The notes: a model not told the origin generated them from the sequence alone. A DNA stretch of 7,776 bases from an uncultured Clostridia bacterium (GCA_945834965.1 CAMAHZ010000055.1:1-7776), one strand, 5' to 3'. Counted from the stretch's first letter, positions 1 to 7,538 are shown. Made by a program: numbers and translations.

Positions 1-2495
1 GCTTCTCCGCCCGAAAGCGTGGTTGCGCTTTGACCGAGCTTGATATACCCCAAGCCTACGTCCACTAAGGTTTTGAGCTTGTTATAGATTGAAGGTACGG
101 GTTCGTAGAATTCCGCAGCTTCTTCCACCGTCATTTCAAGAACGTCGGCAATCGACTTGCCTTTATACTTGACTTCTAACGTCTCCCTGTTATAGCGTTT
201 GCCGCCGCACACTTCGCAGGGGACGAAAATGTCGGGCAAAAAGTGCATGGCTATCTGCAAAATGCCGTCGCCCTGACAGTGTTCGCACCTGCCGCCTGCG
301 ACGTTGAAGGAAAACCTGCCGCTTTTATACCCCCTTTCCTTTGCGTCGGGCGTTGCGGCGAACATATCGCGAATGAGCGTGAACACGCCCGTATAGGTGG
401 CAGGGTTGCTCCTTGGGGTTCTGCCGATGGGCTGCTGGTCGATTGCAATGACTTTATCGAAGTATTCCACCCCTTCGAACCCGTCTGCATTGCCCGTCTT
501 TTGCCTTGCGCCGTTTAGCGTGTTTGCAAGGTAGGGATAGATAATCTCGTTGACCAAGCTCGACTTGCCCGAGCCCGATACGCCCGTGACCGCCGTGATA
601 AGCCCTACGGGAAAGCTTACGTCTATGCCCTTTAAATTGTTCTGCCTACAGCCCTTGACGGTGAAAAACCTGCCGTCGGGCTGGGTACGCCTTTCGGGTA
701 CGGGGATTTTTCTTCTGCCTGCAAGGTAGTCGCCCGTAATCGAACGGGGTTCGTTCATAATATCTTGCTGAGTGCCGCAAGCTACCACTTCGCCGCCGTG
801 AACGCCCGCCATAGGACCTATATCTACTATATAGTCGGCGGCACGGATTGTGTCTTCGTCGTGCTCGACCACGATAAGCGTGTTGCCTATGTCCCTTAAG
901 CCCTTTAAGCTGTTTAAAAGCTTTAAATTATCCCTTTGGTGCAAGCCGATTGACGGCTCGTCCAAAATATACAGGACGCCCGTAAGCGCACTTCCTATCT
1001 GCGTGGCAAGGCGTATTCGCTGACTTTCGCCGCCCGAAAGCGTTGCCGCCGAGCGTGAGAGCGTTAAATAACCTAAGCCTACGTTTTCCAAAAAACTTAT
1101 TCTATTGTCTATTTCCTTGACGATATTGTCGGCAATCATATGCTCGGTCGGGGTGAAGAAGGAAAAGTCGGAAAACGCCCTAAGCTCTTCCACCGACATA
1201 TCGCAGACTTCCGCAATATTCTTGCCGCCCACCGTTACCGCAAGCGCTTCCTTTTTAAGCCTTTTGCCGTGACAGCAAGGGCAATCGGTGGTGTGCATAT
1301 AGCGCTCTATATCCCACTTGACCGAGTCCGACGAAGTTTGGTTGTACCTGCGCTGAAGGTTGGTTGCAAACCCTTCCCACGAAGTTTTATAGTTGCCCTG
1401 AAAGCGGAAGGCGTTGTATTCCATATCGATTTTTTCGCCGCCGTTGCCGTACATTAGCATATCGTAGACGCCTTCGGGCAAGTCCTTGACGGGTACGTCC
1501 AACGAGAAGTTGTACGCCTTTGAAAGTGCGGTTATATACATCTGCGTCATCGTGGAAGAATCTAAGTTCCAACCGCTGATTTTGATTGCGCCTTCACGCA
1601 AGGTTTTGGTTTTATCGGGGCAGATTAAGTCGGGGTCAATCGTCTGCTTAAAGCCTAAGCCCGAACACTCGGGGCAAGCGCCCCACGGGGTGTTGAACGA
1701 GAAAAGACGGGGCTCGATTTCTTCAATAGAGATACCGCAGTCGGGGCAGGCGTACTTGGTGGAATACAGCTCTTCCCTTTCGCCGTCGTCGACCACGACT
1801 AAACCGTCGGCGAGCTTTAAAGCGTTTTCCAAGCTGTCCGAAAGGCGCTTTAAAACGCCGTCTTTAACGACGAGCCTGTCGATTACCACCGACACGTTAT
1901 GGCGCAGGTTCTTTTCTAAGTGGATTTCTTCCTGCAAATCGTAGATTATGCCGTCTATCTTGACCCTGCCGTAGCCGCTCTTTTTATAGGCTTTAAGCTC
2001 CTTTTCAAACGCACCCTTTTTGCCCCTTACGACGGGGGCTTCGATTATAATTTTACTGCCCTGCGGCAAGAGCATAACCCTGTCTGCGATTTCGTCCACC
2101 GACTGCCTTTTAATCTCCCTGCCGCAGTTGGGGCAATGGGGAACGCCCACGCGAGCAAACAGCAGGCGGAAATAATCGTAAATTTCCGTTACCGTGCCAA
2201 CCGTTGAACGGGGGTTGTGAGAAGTCGTCTTTTGGTCGATTGATATGGCAGGCGAAAGACCGTCGATAAACTCTACGTCGGGTTTTTCCATCTGCCCTAA
2301 GAACTGCCTTGCATAGGAAGAAAGGCTTTCAATATACCTTCTCTGCCCTTCGGCAAAAATCGTATCGAAAGCCAAGGTCGATTTACCGCTGCCCGAAAGC
2401 CCCGTAAACACGGTTAATGTGTTGCGGGGTATGTGCAAATCTACGTTTTTTAAATTATTTTCTTTTGCGCCTTTAACGAATATTTCTTCTTTCAT
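1..2495 (-). CDS. uvrA: UvrA, excinuclease ABC subunit A (partial, C-terminal end missing)
   Basis: UvrA is the damage-sensing ATPase of nucleotide excision repair; as a dimer it finds lesions with UvrB and loads UvrB on DNA. I translated the minus strand from ATG at 2495: 831 codons with no stop or frameshift. In order: Walker A GLSGSGKST (32-40), CPNC (121-124), zinc ligands CPDC and CPEC (250-253, 274-277), first ABC signature LSGGESQ (486-492), Walker B ILDEPS (510-515), second Walker A GVSGSGKSS (638-646), and the C-terminal zinc finger C737/C740/C760/C763. The second signature LSGGE (827-831) is cut by the window edge. About 110 residues are missing compared with the roughly 940 usual, including the second Walker B. 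One oddity is GPMAG at 560-564, where I expect GPGAG. It lies 36 nt behind uvrB, so the two are co-transcribed. The ATG has no visible Shine-Dalgarno, but the N-terminus (MKEEIFVKGAKENNLKN) aligns with the family start. Confidence 0.98.
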   Translation of the reverse strand, partial: MKEEIFVKGAKENNLKNVDLHIPRNTLTVFTGLSGSGKSTLAFDTIFAEGQRRYIESLSSYARQFLGQMEKPDVEFIDGLSPAISIDQKTTSHNPRSTVGTVTEIYDYFRLLFARVGVPHCPNCGREIKRQSVDEIADRVMLLPQGSKIIIEAPVVRGKKGAFEKELKAYKKSGYGRVKIDGIIYDLQEEIHLEKNLRHNVSVVIDRLVVKDGVLKRLSDSLENALKLADGLVVVDDGEREELYSTKYACPDCGISIEEIEPRLFSFNTPWGACPECSGLGFKQTIDPDLICPDKTKTLREGAIKISGWNLDSSTMTQMYITALSKAYNFSLDVPVKDLPEGVYDMLMYGNGGEKIDMEYNAFRFQGNYKTSWEGFATNLQRRYNQTSSDSVKWDIERYMHTTDCPCCHGKRLKKEALAVTVGGKNIAEVCDMSVEELRAFSDFSFFTPTEHMIADNIVKEIDNRISFLENVGLGYLTLSRSAATLSGGESQRIRLATQIGSALTGVLYILDEPSIGLHQRDNLKLLNSLKGLRDIGNTLIVVEHDEDTIRAADYIVDIGPMAGVHGGEVVACGTQQDIMNEPRSITGDYLAGRRKIPVPERRTQPDGRFFTVKGCRQNNLKGIDVSFPVGLITAVTGVSGSGKSSLVNEIIYPYLANTLNGARQKTGNADGFEGVEYFDKVIAIDQQPIGRTPRSNPATYTGVFTLIRDMFAATPDAKERGYKSGRFSFNVAGGRCEHCQGDGILQIAMHFLPDIFVPCEVCGGKRYNRETLEVKYKGKSIADVLEMTVEEAAEFYEPVPSIYNKLKTLVDVGLGYIKLGQSATTLSGGE

Positions 2496-2531
2496 ATTAT
2501 GCTTTATTTAGCTTGCGCCTTTTGAACGTTT

Positions 2532-4505
2532 TTAACTCTTTTTCGCCTTTAAAAGCTTTTTCCTTAGTTCGGATATGGTGTTGCGTATTTCGATTGCCTT
2601 TTCAAAATCGAGCTGAGCGGAAGCCACCTTCATAAGCGCCTTTAACTTTTCTATCTCCGCAGGGATATCGTTTAGCTTGATATCGTCTGCACTGCTCTTT
2701 TTGCTCGTTATGCCGAGCGAAATTTTCTCTTCTTTTATTATGGTTTTGGGGATTATACCGTGGGCTTTGTTGTACTCGTCCTGAATTTTACGGCGGCGTG
2801 CGGTTTCGTCAATCGCCCTTTGCATACTGCCCGTGATTACGTCGGCGTACATTATTACCCTGCCTTCCGCGTTTCTTGCCGCCCTGCCGATTGTCTGCAC
2901 GAGCGCCGTTTCGCTGCGCAAAAAGCCTTCCTTATCGGCGTCGAGTATGGCGACGAGCTTGACTTCGGGCAAGTCTAACCCTTCCCTTAAAAGGTTTATT
3001 CCGCAAAGGACGTCGAACTCGTCCCCCCTTAAGCCGTTGATGATATCTATTCTTTCAAGGGCGTCGATGTCCGAGTGCATATATCTAACGCGCTTGCCGT
3101 GTTCCTTTAAGTAGTCCGTAAGGCTCTCTGCCATACGCTTGGTCATTGTGGTTACGAGTATCTTGCCCTTTTGCGCAATGACTGAATTTATTTCGCCGAG
3201 CAAGTCGTCTATCTGGTTTTTGGTTGGACGGACGAAAATTTCGGGGTCTAATAAGCCCGTGGGGCGGATAAGCTGCTCTACGGTCTGACCGGACTCTTCA
3301 AGCTCGTACGGGGCGGGCGTTGCCGAAACGCATATTAGCTGGGGTACCCTTGCGTCGAACTCTTCAAAGGTCAAGGGGCGGTTGTCGTACGCCGATTTAA
3401 GGCGGAAGCCGTAGCCGACAAGGTTGTCCTTTCTCGACCTGTCGCCGTGATACATCGCCCTTATCTGCGGTATGGTCATGTGACTTTCGTCAATGAAAAC
3501 CAAAAAGTTATCCTTAGGGAAGTAATCGAGAAGGGTAAACGACGGCTCGCCGGGGCTTCTTCCGTCGAAGTAGCGAGAATAGTTTTCTACGCCCGAACAA
3601 TAGCCGATTTCCTTCATCATTTCCAAATCGAAACGGGTACGCTGTTCAAGGCGCTGAGCTTCTAATAACTTGCCTTCCGCGCGGAATGCGACAACTTCGT
3701 TATTCATATCCTGCTCTATCATAGATAGGGCGAGTTTCATCTTTTCGCTGCCGACCGCGTACTGGCTTGCAGGGAAGATTAAGACGTGCTTAAGCTCTGA
3801 AAGTATATTGCCCGTGAGTGCGTCCGTTTCGCAAATTCTGTCTATTTCGTCGCCGAAAAACTCCACCCTTATTGCAATTTCGGAATTGCTTGCAGGGAAG
3901 ATTTCGACGATATCCCCCCTTACGCGAAAACAGCTGCGGTGAAAGTCCGTATCGTTGCGTTGATACTGAATTTCTACGAGCTTTCTTAAAAGAGCGTCTC
4001 TCTCAAGCTCGTCGCCGGGGCGAAGAGAGATGGCAAGGCGGAAGTATTCTTCGGGTGCGCCTAAGCCGTATATGCAGGACACCGAAGCGACGACTATTAC
4101 GTCATCCCTTTCGCCTAACGAGCTGGTCGCCGAGTTGCGAAGCTTGTCGATTTCGTCGTTTAAGCTCATATCCTTTTCGATATAGGTATCGGTGGACGGG
4201 ATATAGCTTTCGGGTTGATAGTAGTCGTAATAGGAAACGAAGTACTCCACCCTGTTTTCGGGGAAAAACTCCTTGAACTCATTGCAAAGTTGTGCCGCAA
4301 GCGTCTTGTTGTGGGCGATAACTAAGGCAGGGCGCCCCACTTCCTTTATGACGTTTGCCATTGTAAAGGTCTTGCCCGAACCCGTAACGCCTAAAAGTAC
4401 CTGCGTGCGGATACCGTCCTTTACGCCTTCAACGAGTTTTTCTATTGCCTGCGGTTGGTCGCCCGTAGGCTTATATTTTGAACGTAGCTTGAATTGTACT
4501 GACAT
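2532..4505 (-). CDS. uvrB: UvrB, excinuclease ABC subunit B
   Basis: UvrB is the damage-verification helicase of nucleotide excision repair: UvrA loads it on DNA, and it recruits UvrC for the dual incision. The 657 residues are full length for the family. Visible motifs: Walker A GVTGSGKT (39-46); the aromatic beta-hairpin that clamps DNA, YYDYYQPESYIP (92-103) with flanks to about 115; helicase motif II DESH (339-342); motif III SATP (394-397); motif V around GINLLREGLDLP (502-513); motif VI QTIGRAARN (537-545); and a C-terminal UVR domain (about 614-650), the UvrC-binding coiled coil. It is the first gene of a uvrB-uvrA operon, with a TTGCTT-N17-TATAAT promoter 35-63 nt upstream. There is no Shine-Dalgarno before the ATG: the preceding 25 nt are A/T-rich. 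No defects seen; all helicase motifs are intact. Confidence 0.99.
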   Translation of the reverse strand: MSVQFKLRSKYKPTGDQPQAIEKLVEGVKDGIRTQVLLGVTGSGKTFTMANVIKEVGRPALVIAHNKTLAAQLCNEFKEFFPENRVEYFVSYYDYYQPESYIPSTDTYIEKDMSLNDEIDKLRNSATSSLGERDDVIVVASVSCIYGLGAPEEYFRLAISLRPGDELERDALLRKLVEIQYQRNDTDFHRSCFRVRGDIVEIFPASNSEIAIRVEFFGDEIDRICETDALTGNILSELKHVLIFPASQYAVGSEKMKLALSMIEQDMNNEVVAFRAEGKLLEAQRLEQRTRFDLEMMKEIGYCSGVENYSRYFDGRSPGEPSFTLLDYFPKDNFLVFIDESHMTIPQIRAMYHGDRSRKDNLVGYGFRLKSAYDNRPLTFEEFDARVPQLICVSATPAPYELEESGQTVEQLIRPTGLLDPEIFVRPTKNQIDDLLGEINSVIAQKGKILVTTMTKRMAESLTDYLKEHGKRVRYMHSDIDALERIDIINGLRGDEFDVLCGINLLREGLDLPEVKLVAILDADKEGFLRSETALVQTIGRAARNAEGRVIMYADVITGSMQRAIDETARRRKIQDEYNKAHGIIPKTIIKEEKISLGITSKKSSADDIKLNDIPAEIEKLKALMKVASAQLDFEKAIEIRNTISELRKKLLKAKKS

Positions 4506-4513
4506 ATGTATAT

Positions 4514-4525
4514 AAACAATAGTTT
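4514..4525. promoter_or_regulatory. Palindrome AAAC-N4-GTTT before uvrB, weak LexA-box candidate
   Basis: On the minus strand this reads AAACTATTGTTT, a perfect 4+4 inverted repeat with a 4-nt centre. It ends 8 nt before the uvrB ATG and lies downstream of the -10 box, a normal operator position. Gram-positive LexA boxes follow GAAC-N4-GTTC, and relaxed clostridial forms end in GTTT, so the outer bases differ here. uvrBA is a classical SOS target, which makes the site plausible, but the region is very A/T-rich and a chance palindrome is possible. Confidence 0.3.
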
Positions 4526-4539
4526 TTTTATTTTACTCT

Positions 4540-4568
4540 ATTATATATCGCCCACGCGAAAAAAGCAA
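4540..4568 (-). promoter_or_regulatory. Sigma-A-type promoter of uvrBA
   Basis: On the minus strand TTGCTT (4568-4563) and a perfect TATAAT (4545-4540) are separated by exactly 17 nt. Transcription would start near 4533, giving a leader of roughly 27-30 nt that carries the AAAC-N4-GTTT palindrome but no Shine-Dalgarno. The same hexamer pair and spacing occur in front of tcdA. Confidence 0.7.
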
Positions 4569-4602
4569 TCGTTTTTAGAAAATTACTCGGCGCAAAAGTC
4601 CG

Positions 4603-4664
4603 TTATTTTGAAAGCAAATCTTTGACCTTTATGCGGCAATTATTTTGAAAGCAAATCTTTGACC
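4603..4664. repeat. 25-bp direct repeat duplicating the 3' end of tcdA
   Basis: Bases 4603-4627 and 4640-4664 are identical over 25 bp (each begins TTATTTTGAAAGC on the plus strand) and are separated by 12 bp. The right copy contains the tcdA stop and the codons for its last residues (VKDLLSK). The left copy lies just beyond the stop in the tcdA-uvrB gap. The 37-bp period is not a multiple of three, so the second copy is out of frame with the gene. It looks like a recent short tandem duplication, though an assembly artefact is possible. Confidence 0.9.
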
Positions 4665-5338
4665 GTTTCGGCGGCGAGAAGCAGTCCTGCCGCAGGGGGC
4701 ACGAAGGAAACCGAGCCCGGCACGTGCCTGCCGCCTTCGTTTAATACCGCCGTTTCAGGCTCTTCTTCCGAATAGACGACCTTTAACTTCTCTATCCCGT
4801 TTTCCTTTAACTTTTTGCGCATAACCCTTGCAAGCGGGCAGACTTTGGTCTTATAAATATCCGCAACCTTAAAGCCCATAGGGTCGAGCTTGTTGCCCGT
4901 ACCCATACAGGAAATTACGGGGGTGTCCGCCTTTTTACAGCACAGCGCAAGCAATACCTTTGCGCCGATATCGTCGATTGCGTCTATAACGTAGTCAAAG
5001 GCGGAAAAATCTACTTTATCCTTAGTCTCTTCGTTGAAGAAAAACGGGTGTTCGTTGGCGCATATATCGGGGTTAATCGCCCTTACGCGCTGTGCGGCAA
5101 CTTTGGCTTTCAACTCGCCTACCGAGCTTTGCAACGCTAAGATTTGACGATTGATATTGCTTGCCGAAAAGACGTCGCCGTCGAATAAATCGAGCGTGCC
5201 TACGCCTATGCGCGCAAGGCTTTCCACGACGTAGCCGCCTACGCCGCCCAAGCCAAATACTGCGACCCTGCAGCCGTTTAGTTTTTTGACACCATCTTCG
5301 CCTAAGACGAGAGCCGTCCTTATAAATTCTTCTTTCAT
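4640..5338 (-). CDS. tcdA: tRNA threonylcarbamoyladenosine dehydratase (TcdA/CsdL, ThiF/E1-like)
   Basis: TcdA uses ATP to cyclise N6-threonylcarbamoyladenosine at position 37 of ANN-decoding tRNAs into cyclic t6A, which helps decoding. The 232-residue protein has the E1-like Rossmann nucleotide site GLGGVG (29-34), acidic residues of the ATP pocket at D53 and D55, the SNINRQ motif (60-65) with the expected Arg and Gln, and VIDAID (117-122). The pattern MGTGNKLDP (145-153) followed by CPLARVMRKKL (167-177) is typical of the TcdA branch rather than ThiF or MoeB. There is no CxxC zinc pair or rhodanese domain, which also argues against those. It has its own promoter (TATAAT 6 nt before the ATG) and no Shine-Dalgarno, so it is probably translated from a leaderless message. 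I see no terminator between it and uvrB, so some read-through into the repair operon is possible. Its 3' end is duplicated after the stop. Confidence 0.93.
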   Translation of the reverse strand: MKEEFIRTALVLGEDGVKKLNGCRVAVFGLGGVGGYVVESLARIGVGTLDLFDGDVFSASNINRQILALQSSVGELKAKVAAQRVRAINPDICANEHPFFFNEETKDKVDFSAFDYVIDAIDDIGAKVLLALCCKKADTPVISCMGTGNKLDPMGFKVADIYKTKVCPLARVMRKKLKENGIEKLKVVYSEEEPETAVLNEGGRHVPGSVSFVPPAAGLLLAAETVKDLLSK

Positions 5339-5344
5339 AGCCGT

Positions 5345-5373
5345 ATTATAGCACGAGATATAAGATAAAGCAA
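5345..5373 (-). promoter_or_regulatory. tcdA promoter, predicted leaderless start
   Basis: The minus strand shows TTGCTT (5373-5368), a 17-nt spacer, and a perfect TATAAT (5350-5345). Only 6 nt separate the -10 box from the tcdA ATG at 5338, so the expected start point falls on or next to the ATG. The -35 box is the tail of the terminator that ends the upstream kinase operon, sharing its first base with the stem. Confidence 0.7.
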
Positions 5374-5399
5374 ACCGACGGAAGAAATTTCCGTCGGTT
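5368..5399 (-). terminator. Rho-independent terminator of the two-component operon
   Basis: In the minus-strand transcript, AACCGACGGAA (5399-5389) pairs perfectly with TTCCGTCGGTT (5383-5373) around a 5-nt loop, 22 nt after the kinase stop codon. The following tail (TGCTTTATCTTATA) is T-rich but interrupted, so termination may be incomplete. On the plus strand the hairpin is preceded by A-rich sequence and followed by TGTGAAACTATTTATTT, and no plus-strand gene needs it. Confidence 0.8.
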
Positions 5400-5421
5400 G
5401 TGAAACTATTTATTTACTATT

Positions 5422-6891
5422 TTATTCTTGGGGCGTGGAAGGCACATAGGGGAAATTTACGTAGAAGGTTGAACCTTCGCCTTCTTTGGAATTTACGCCG
5501 TAGTCAAAACGGTGGCTTTCCATAATTATTTTTACTATGTTCAAGCCGAGACCCGTACCCTTTACGGGGCGCGTGTGGCTGTCCTTACTGCGGTAGTACC
5601 TATCCCAAATGTGGGCAAGCTCGTCGTCACTTATGCCCTTGCCCGTATCGCGGACGGAGAAGTTTATCTGGTTGGTCTGCGGTACGTACTTGAGTGAAAC
5701 GTACACCGTTTTATCTTCGCCCGTATAATTTATGGCGTTGGATACGAGATTGTATACGACCTGATAGAGCTTTTCTTCGTCGCCTGAAGTGTACGTGTTC
5801 GGGTCTACGTCCACCATTATGGAATATCCCTGCGTGTCCTGCAGATAGGAAAATTTGTTGATAACGCTGAAAATTAAATCGGTCAGGTTGAATACCTTTA
5901 CGTTTAAGTTCTGCAAGCCCGAGCTTATTTTAGAAGTGTTTAAAATATCGTTTACAAGCCCCGTCAACCTGTCCGATTCGTCTATAATAACCTGTAGGTG
6001 CTTTTCTCTCTTCGCCTTATCGTCGCCTGAAATTTCCTTAATCATCGACGCATACGCCTTAATCATAGTCAACGGCGTCTTTAAGTCGTGCGATACGTTT
6101 GCAAGCAGTTCCTTTTTAAAGTCGTCGGACTTCTTCATTTCGTCCTTCATATAGTTTAAACTGTCCGAAAGGGTGGCGATTTCTGAGTACTGCGTAGACG
6201 TAAACTGCACCGAATAGTCGCCGCCTGCAAGCTTTTTCGCAGTAGACGATATTTCCCTTAACGGCGACGACAGCCTTTTTGCCAGAGTATACGATATGAA
6301 AAAGGCTATTACGACTGCGGCGACGGCAATCAAAACGAGAATTAACTGCACCCTTGATACGGATGCCGCAACCGGTCCTACGGGATAGCGCACGACGAGC
6401 TTTGCCTGTTGACCATCACAGATTAAGCAGGTTACTACGTTGTAGGCAATCCTTTTATCCAACTGCGTGGTAAAGTCGTATACCTTACCTTCCTTCCAAC
6501 TTGGCATCTTTTCGTTTACCGAGCCGTAGATTTCCTTTATTTGCTCTTCGCTTAAACCGCCGCCCAACATATCGCCGCCGTTTTCGTCGAATAAGAAGGT
6601 AGAAACGCCTTCTGCAAGGGCGTATTCGTAGACGATGCTTGTACGCTGTTCGGGCGTTAAACTTTGGTCGGTAATTCTCCGAACAATGCTATCGCTTATG
6701 GACTGCACCCTTTTTTCTGCGCCCGATAAACCCGTGTTTGACAAAATGCCGTAAAATACTAACGAGATTACGGCAACTATACCAAACGTAAACAGGACGA
6801 AATACCGCCATAGAATTACGTTTGTGCTATATATTTTTTTAGGTTTTAGGGGTAATTTTTTCTGCCCCTTAGACTTCGAACTTATAGCCAA
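5422..6891 (-). CDS. Membrane sensor histidine kinase (HAMP-HisKA-HATPase)
   Basis: This is the sensor of a two-component system that autophosphorylates and passes phosphate to the regulator encoded just upstream. Counting from the TTG at 6891 (489 residues): lysine-rich N-terminus, TM1 about 28-49, an extracytoplasmic region about 50-180, TM2 about 181-203, HAMP about 204-256, HisKA with phosphoacceptor His268 in SHDLKTP (267-273), and HATPase with N box residues N381 and N386, G1 DTGKGI (415-420) and G2 GTGLGL (445-450). All catalytic motifs are intact. There is no PAS domain, and the ligand is unknown. The extracytoplasmic region has one cysteine pair, CLIC (155-158). The start is odd: an in-frame TAA (6900-6898) lies two codons before the TTG, a run of six G abuts it, and no ATG or GTG occurs before TM1. 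An AUA 6 nt after the G run is another possibility. The frame overlaps the regulator gene by 23 nt, which suggests translational coupling. Confidence 0.93.
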   Translation of the reverse strand: MAISSKSKGQKKLPLKPKKIYSTNVILWRYFVLFTFGIVAVISLVFYGILSNTGLSGAEKRVQSISDSIVRRITDQSLTPEQRTSIVYEYALAEGVSTFLFDENGGDMLGGGLSEEQIKEIYGSVNEKMPSWKEGKVYDFTTQLDKRIAYNVVTCLICDGQQAKLVVRYPVGPVAASVSRVQLILVLIAVAAVVIAFFISYTLAKRLSSPLREISSTAKKLAGGDYSVQFTSTQYSEIATLSDSLNYMKDEMKKSDDFKKELLANVSHDLKTPLTMIKAYASMIKEISGDDKAKREKHLQVIIDESDRLTGLVNDILNTSKISSGLQNLNVKVFNLTDLIFSVINKFSYLQDTQGYSIMVDVDPNTYTSGDEEKLYQVVYNLVSNAINYTGEDKTVYVSLKYVPQTNQINFSVRDTGKGISDDELAHIWDRYYRSKDSHTRPVKGTGLGLNIVKIIMESHRFDYGVNSKEGEGSTFYVNFPYVPSTPQE

Positions 6892-7534
6892 CCCCCCTTA
6901 AGGTTACGATAAATTTACGATATTGTTTTAAATTTGCACGCAGCATCTTAATATGCGTATCGACCGTTCTGTCGTCGCCGTAGAAATCAAAGCCCCATAC
7001 GTCGTACAACAGCTTTTCACGCGTTAAGGCAATGCCCTTGTTTTTGATAAAGTAGAAGAGTATGTCGTACTCCTTCGGCGTTAAGTCAATCTTTTCGCCG
7101 TCGACGAATACGTTTCTTCCCGCCATATCTACGGTTAAGCCTTCGAACGTGACCTTGTCGCCCGTTTCGTCCTTTTGCTGTTTGCGCTTGGTGACGACGT
7201 TGATTCTTGCCATAACTTCCTTGGGTGAGAAGGGCTTGGTCACGTAGTCGTCTACGCCTATTTCAAAGCCGAAGAGCTTGTCGTACTCTTCCCCCCTTGC
7301 CGACAGCATTATGACGGGTACGTCCTTGCTCTTTTTAATTTCCTTAACGGCAGAGAACCCGTCAAGTCGGGGCATCATTACGTCCATTAATATGACGTCG
7401 AAATCGGTGTCCCTACACATTTTAACGGCTTCCATACCGTCTGCCGCTTCATACGCTTCGTTGCCTTCAAACTCGACGTATTCCTTTAAGACACCCCTTA
7501 TCATCTCTTCGTCGTCTACTATAAGTACTTTCAT
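6869..7534 (-). CDS. OmpR/PhoB-family response regulator
   Basis: This is a DNA-binding transcription factor controlled by phosphorylation, the likely partner of the overlapping kinase. From ATG 7534 it has 221 residues, normal for the family. The receiver domain (about 1-115) shows the acidic pair D7-D8, phosphoacceptor D51 in LMDVMMP, switch S78, and K100 in TKPF. The C-terminal winged helix (about 125-221) includes LTPKEYDIL (151-159), the recognition-helix region DDRTVDTHIKMLR (187-199) and the terminal hairpin RGVGYKF (213-219). The frame is open up to another ATG at 7615, but the receiver domain starts exactly at MKVLIVDDEE. A GAGGTG Shine-Dalgarno (7544-7539) sits before ATG 7534, so the 27 extra residues of the longer reading are not translated in my view. 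The target genes cannot be read from this window; the exact subfamily (PhoP, ResD and similar) is not resolved. Confidence 0.96.
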   Translation of the reverse strand: MKVLIVDDEEMIRGVLKEYVEFEGNEAYEAADGMEAVKMCRDTDFDVILMDVMMPRLDGFSAVKEIKKSKDVPVIMLSARGEEYDKLFGFEIGVDDYVTKPFSPKEVMARINVVTKRKQQKDETGDKVTFEGLTVDMAGRNVFVDGEKIDLTPKEYDILFYFIKNKGIALTREKLLYDVWGFDFYGDDRTVDTHIKMLRANLKQYRKFIVTLRGVGYKFEV

Positions 7535-7538
7535 AAAA

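Noticed and set aside
243..2207. Several plus- and minus-strand ORFs of 61-152 codons across 243-2207
   Set aside because: All are shadows of the uninterrupted uvrA frame, with no family resemblance or ribosome sites.
4506..4639. Searched for a terminator between tcdA and uvrB
   Set aside because: No convincing GC-rich hairpin with a T tract was found; only the promoter, the palindrome and the direct repeat are present.
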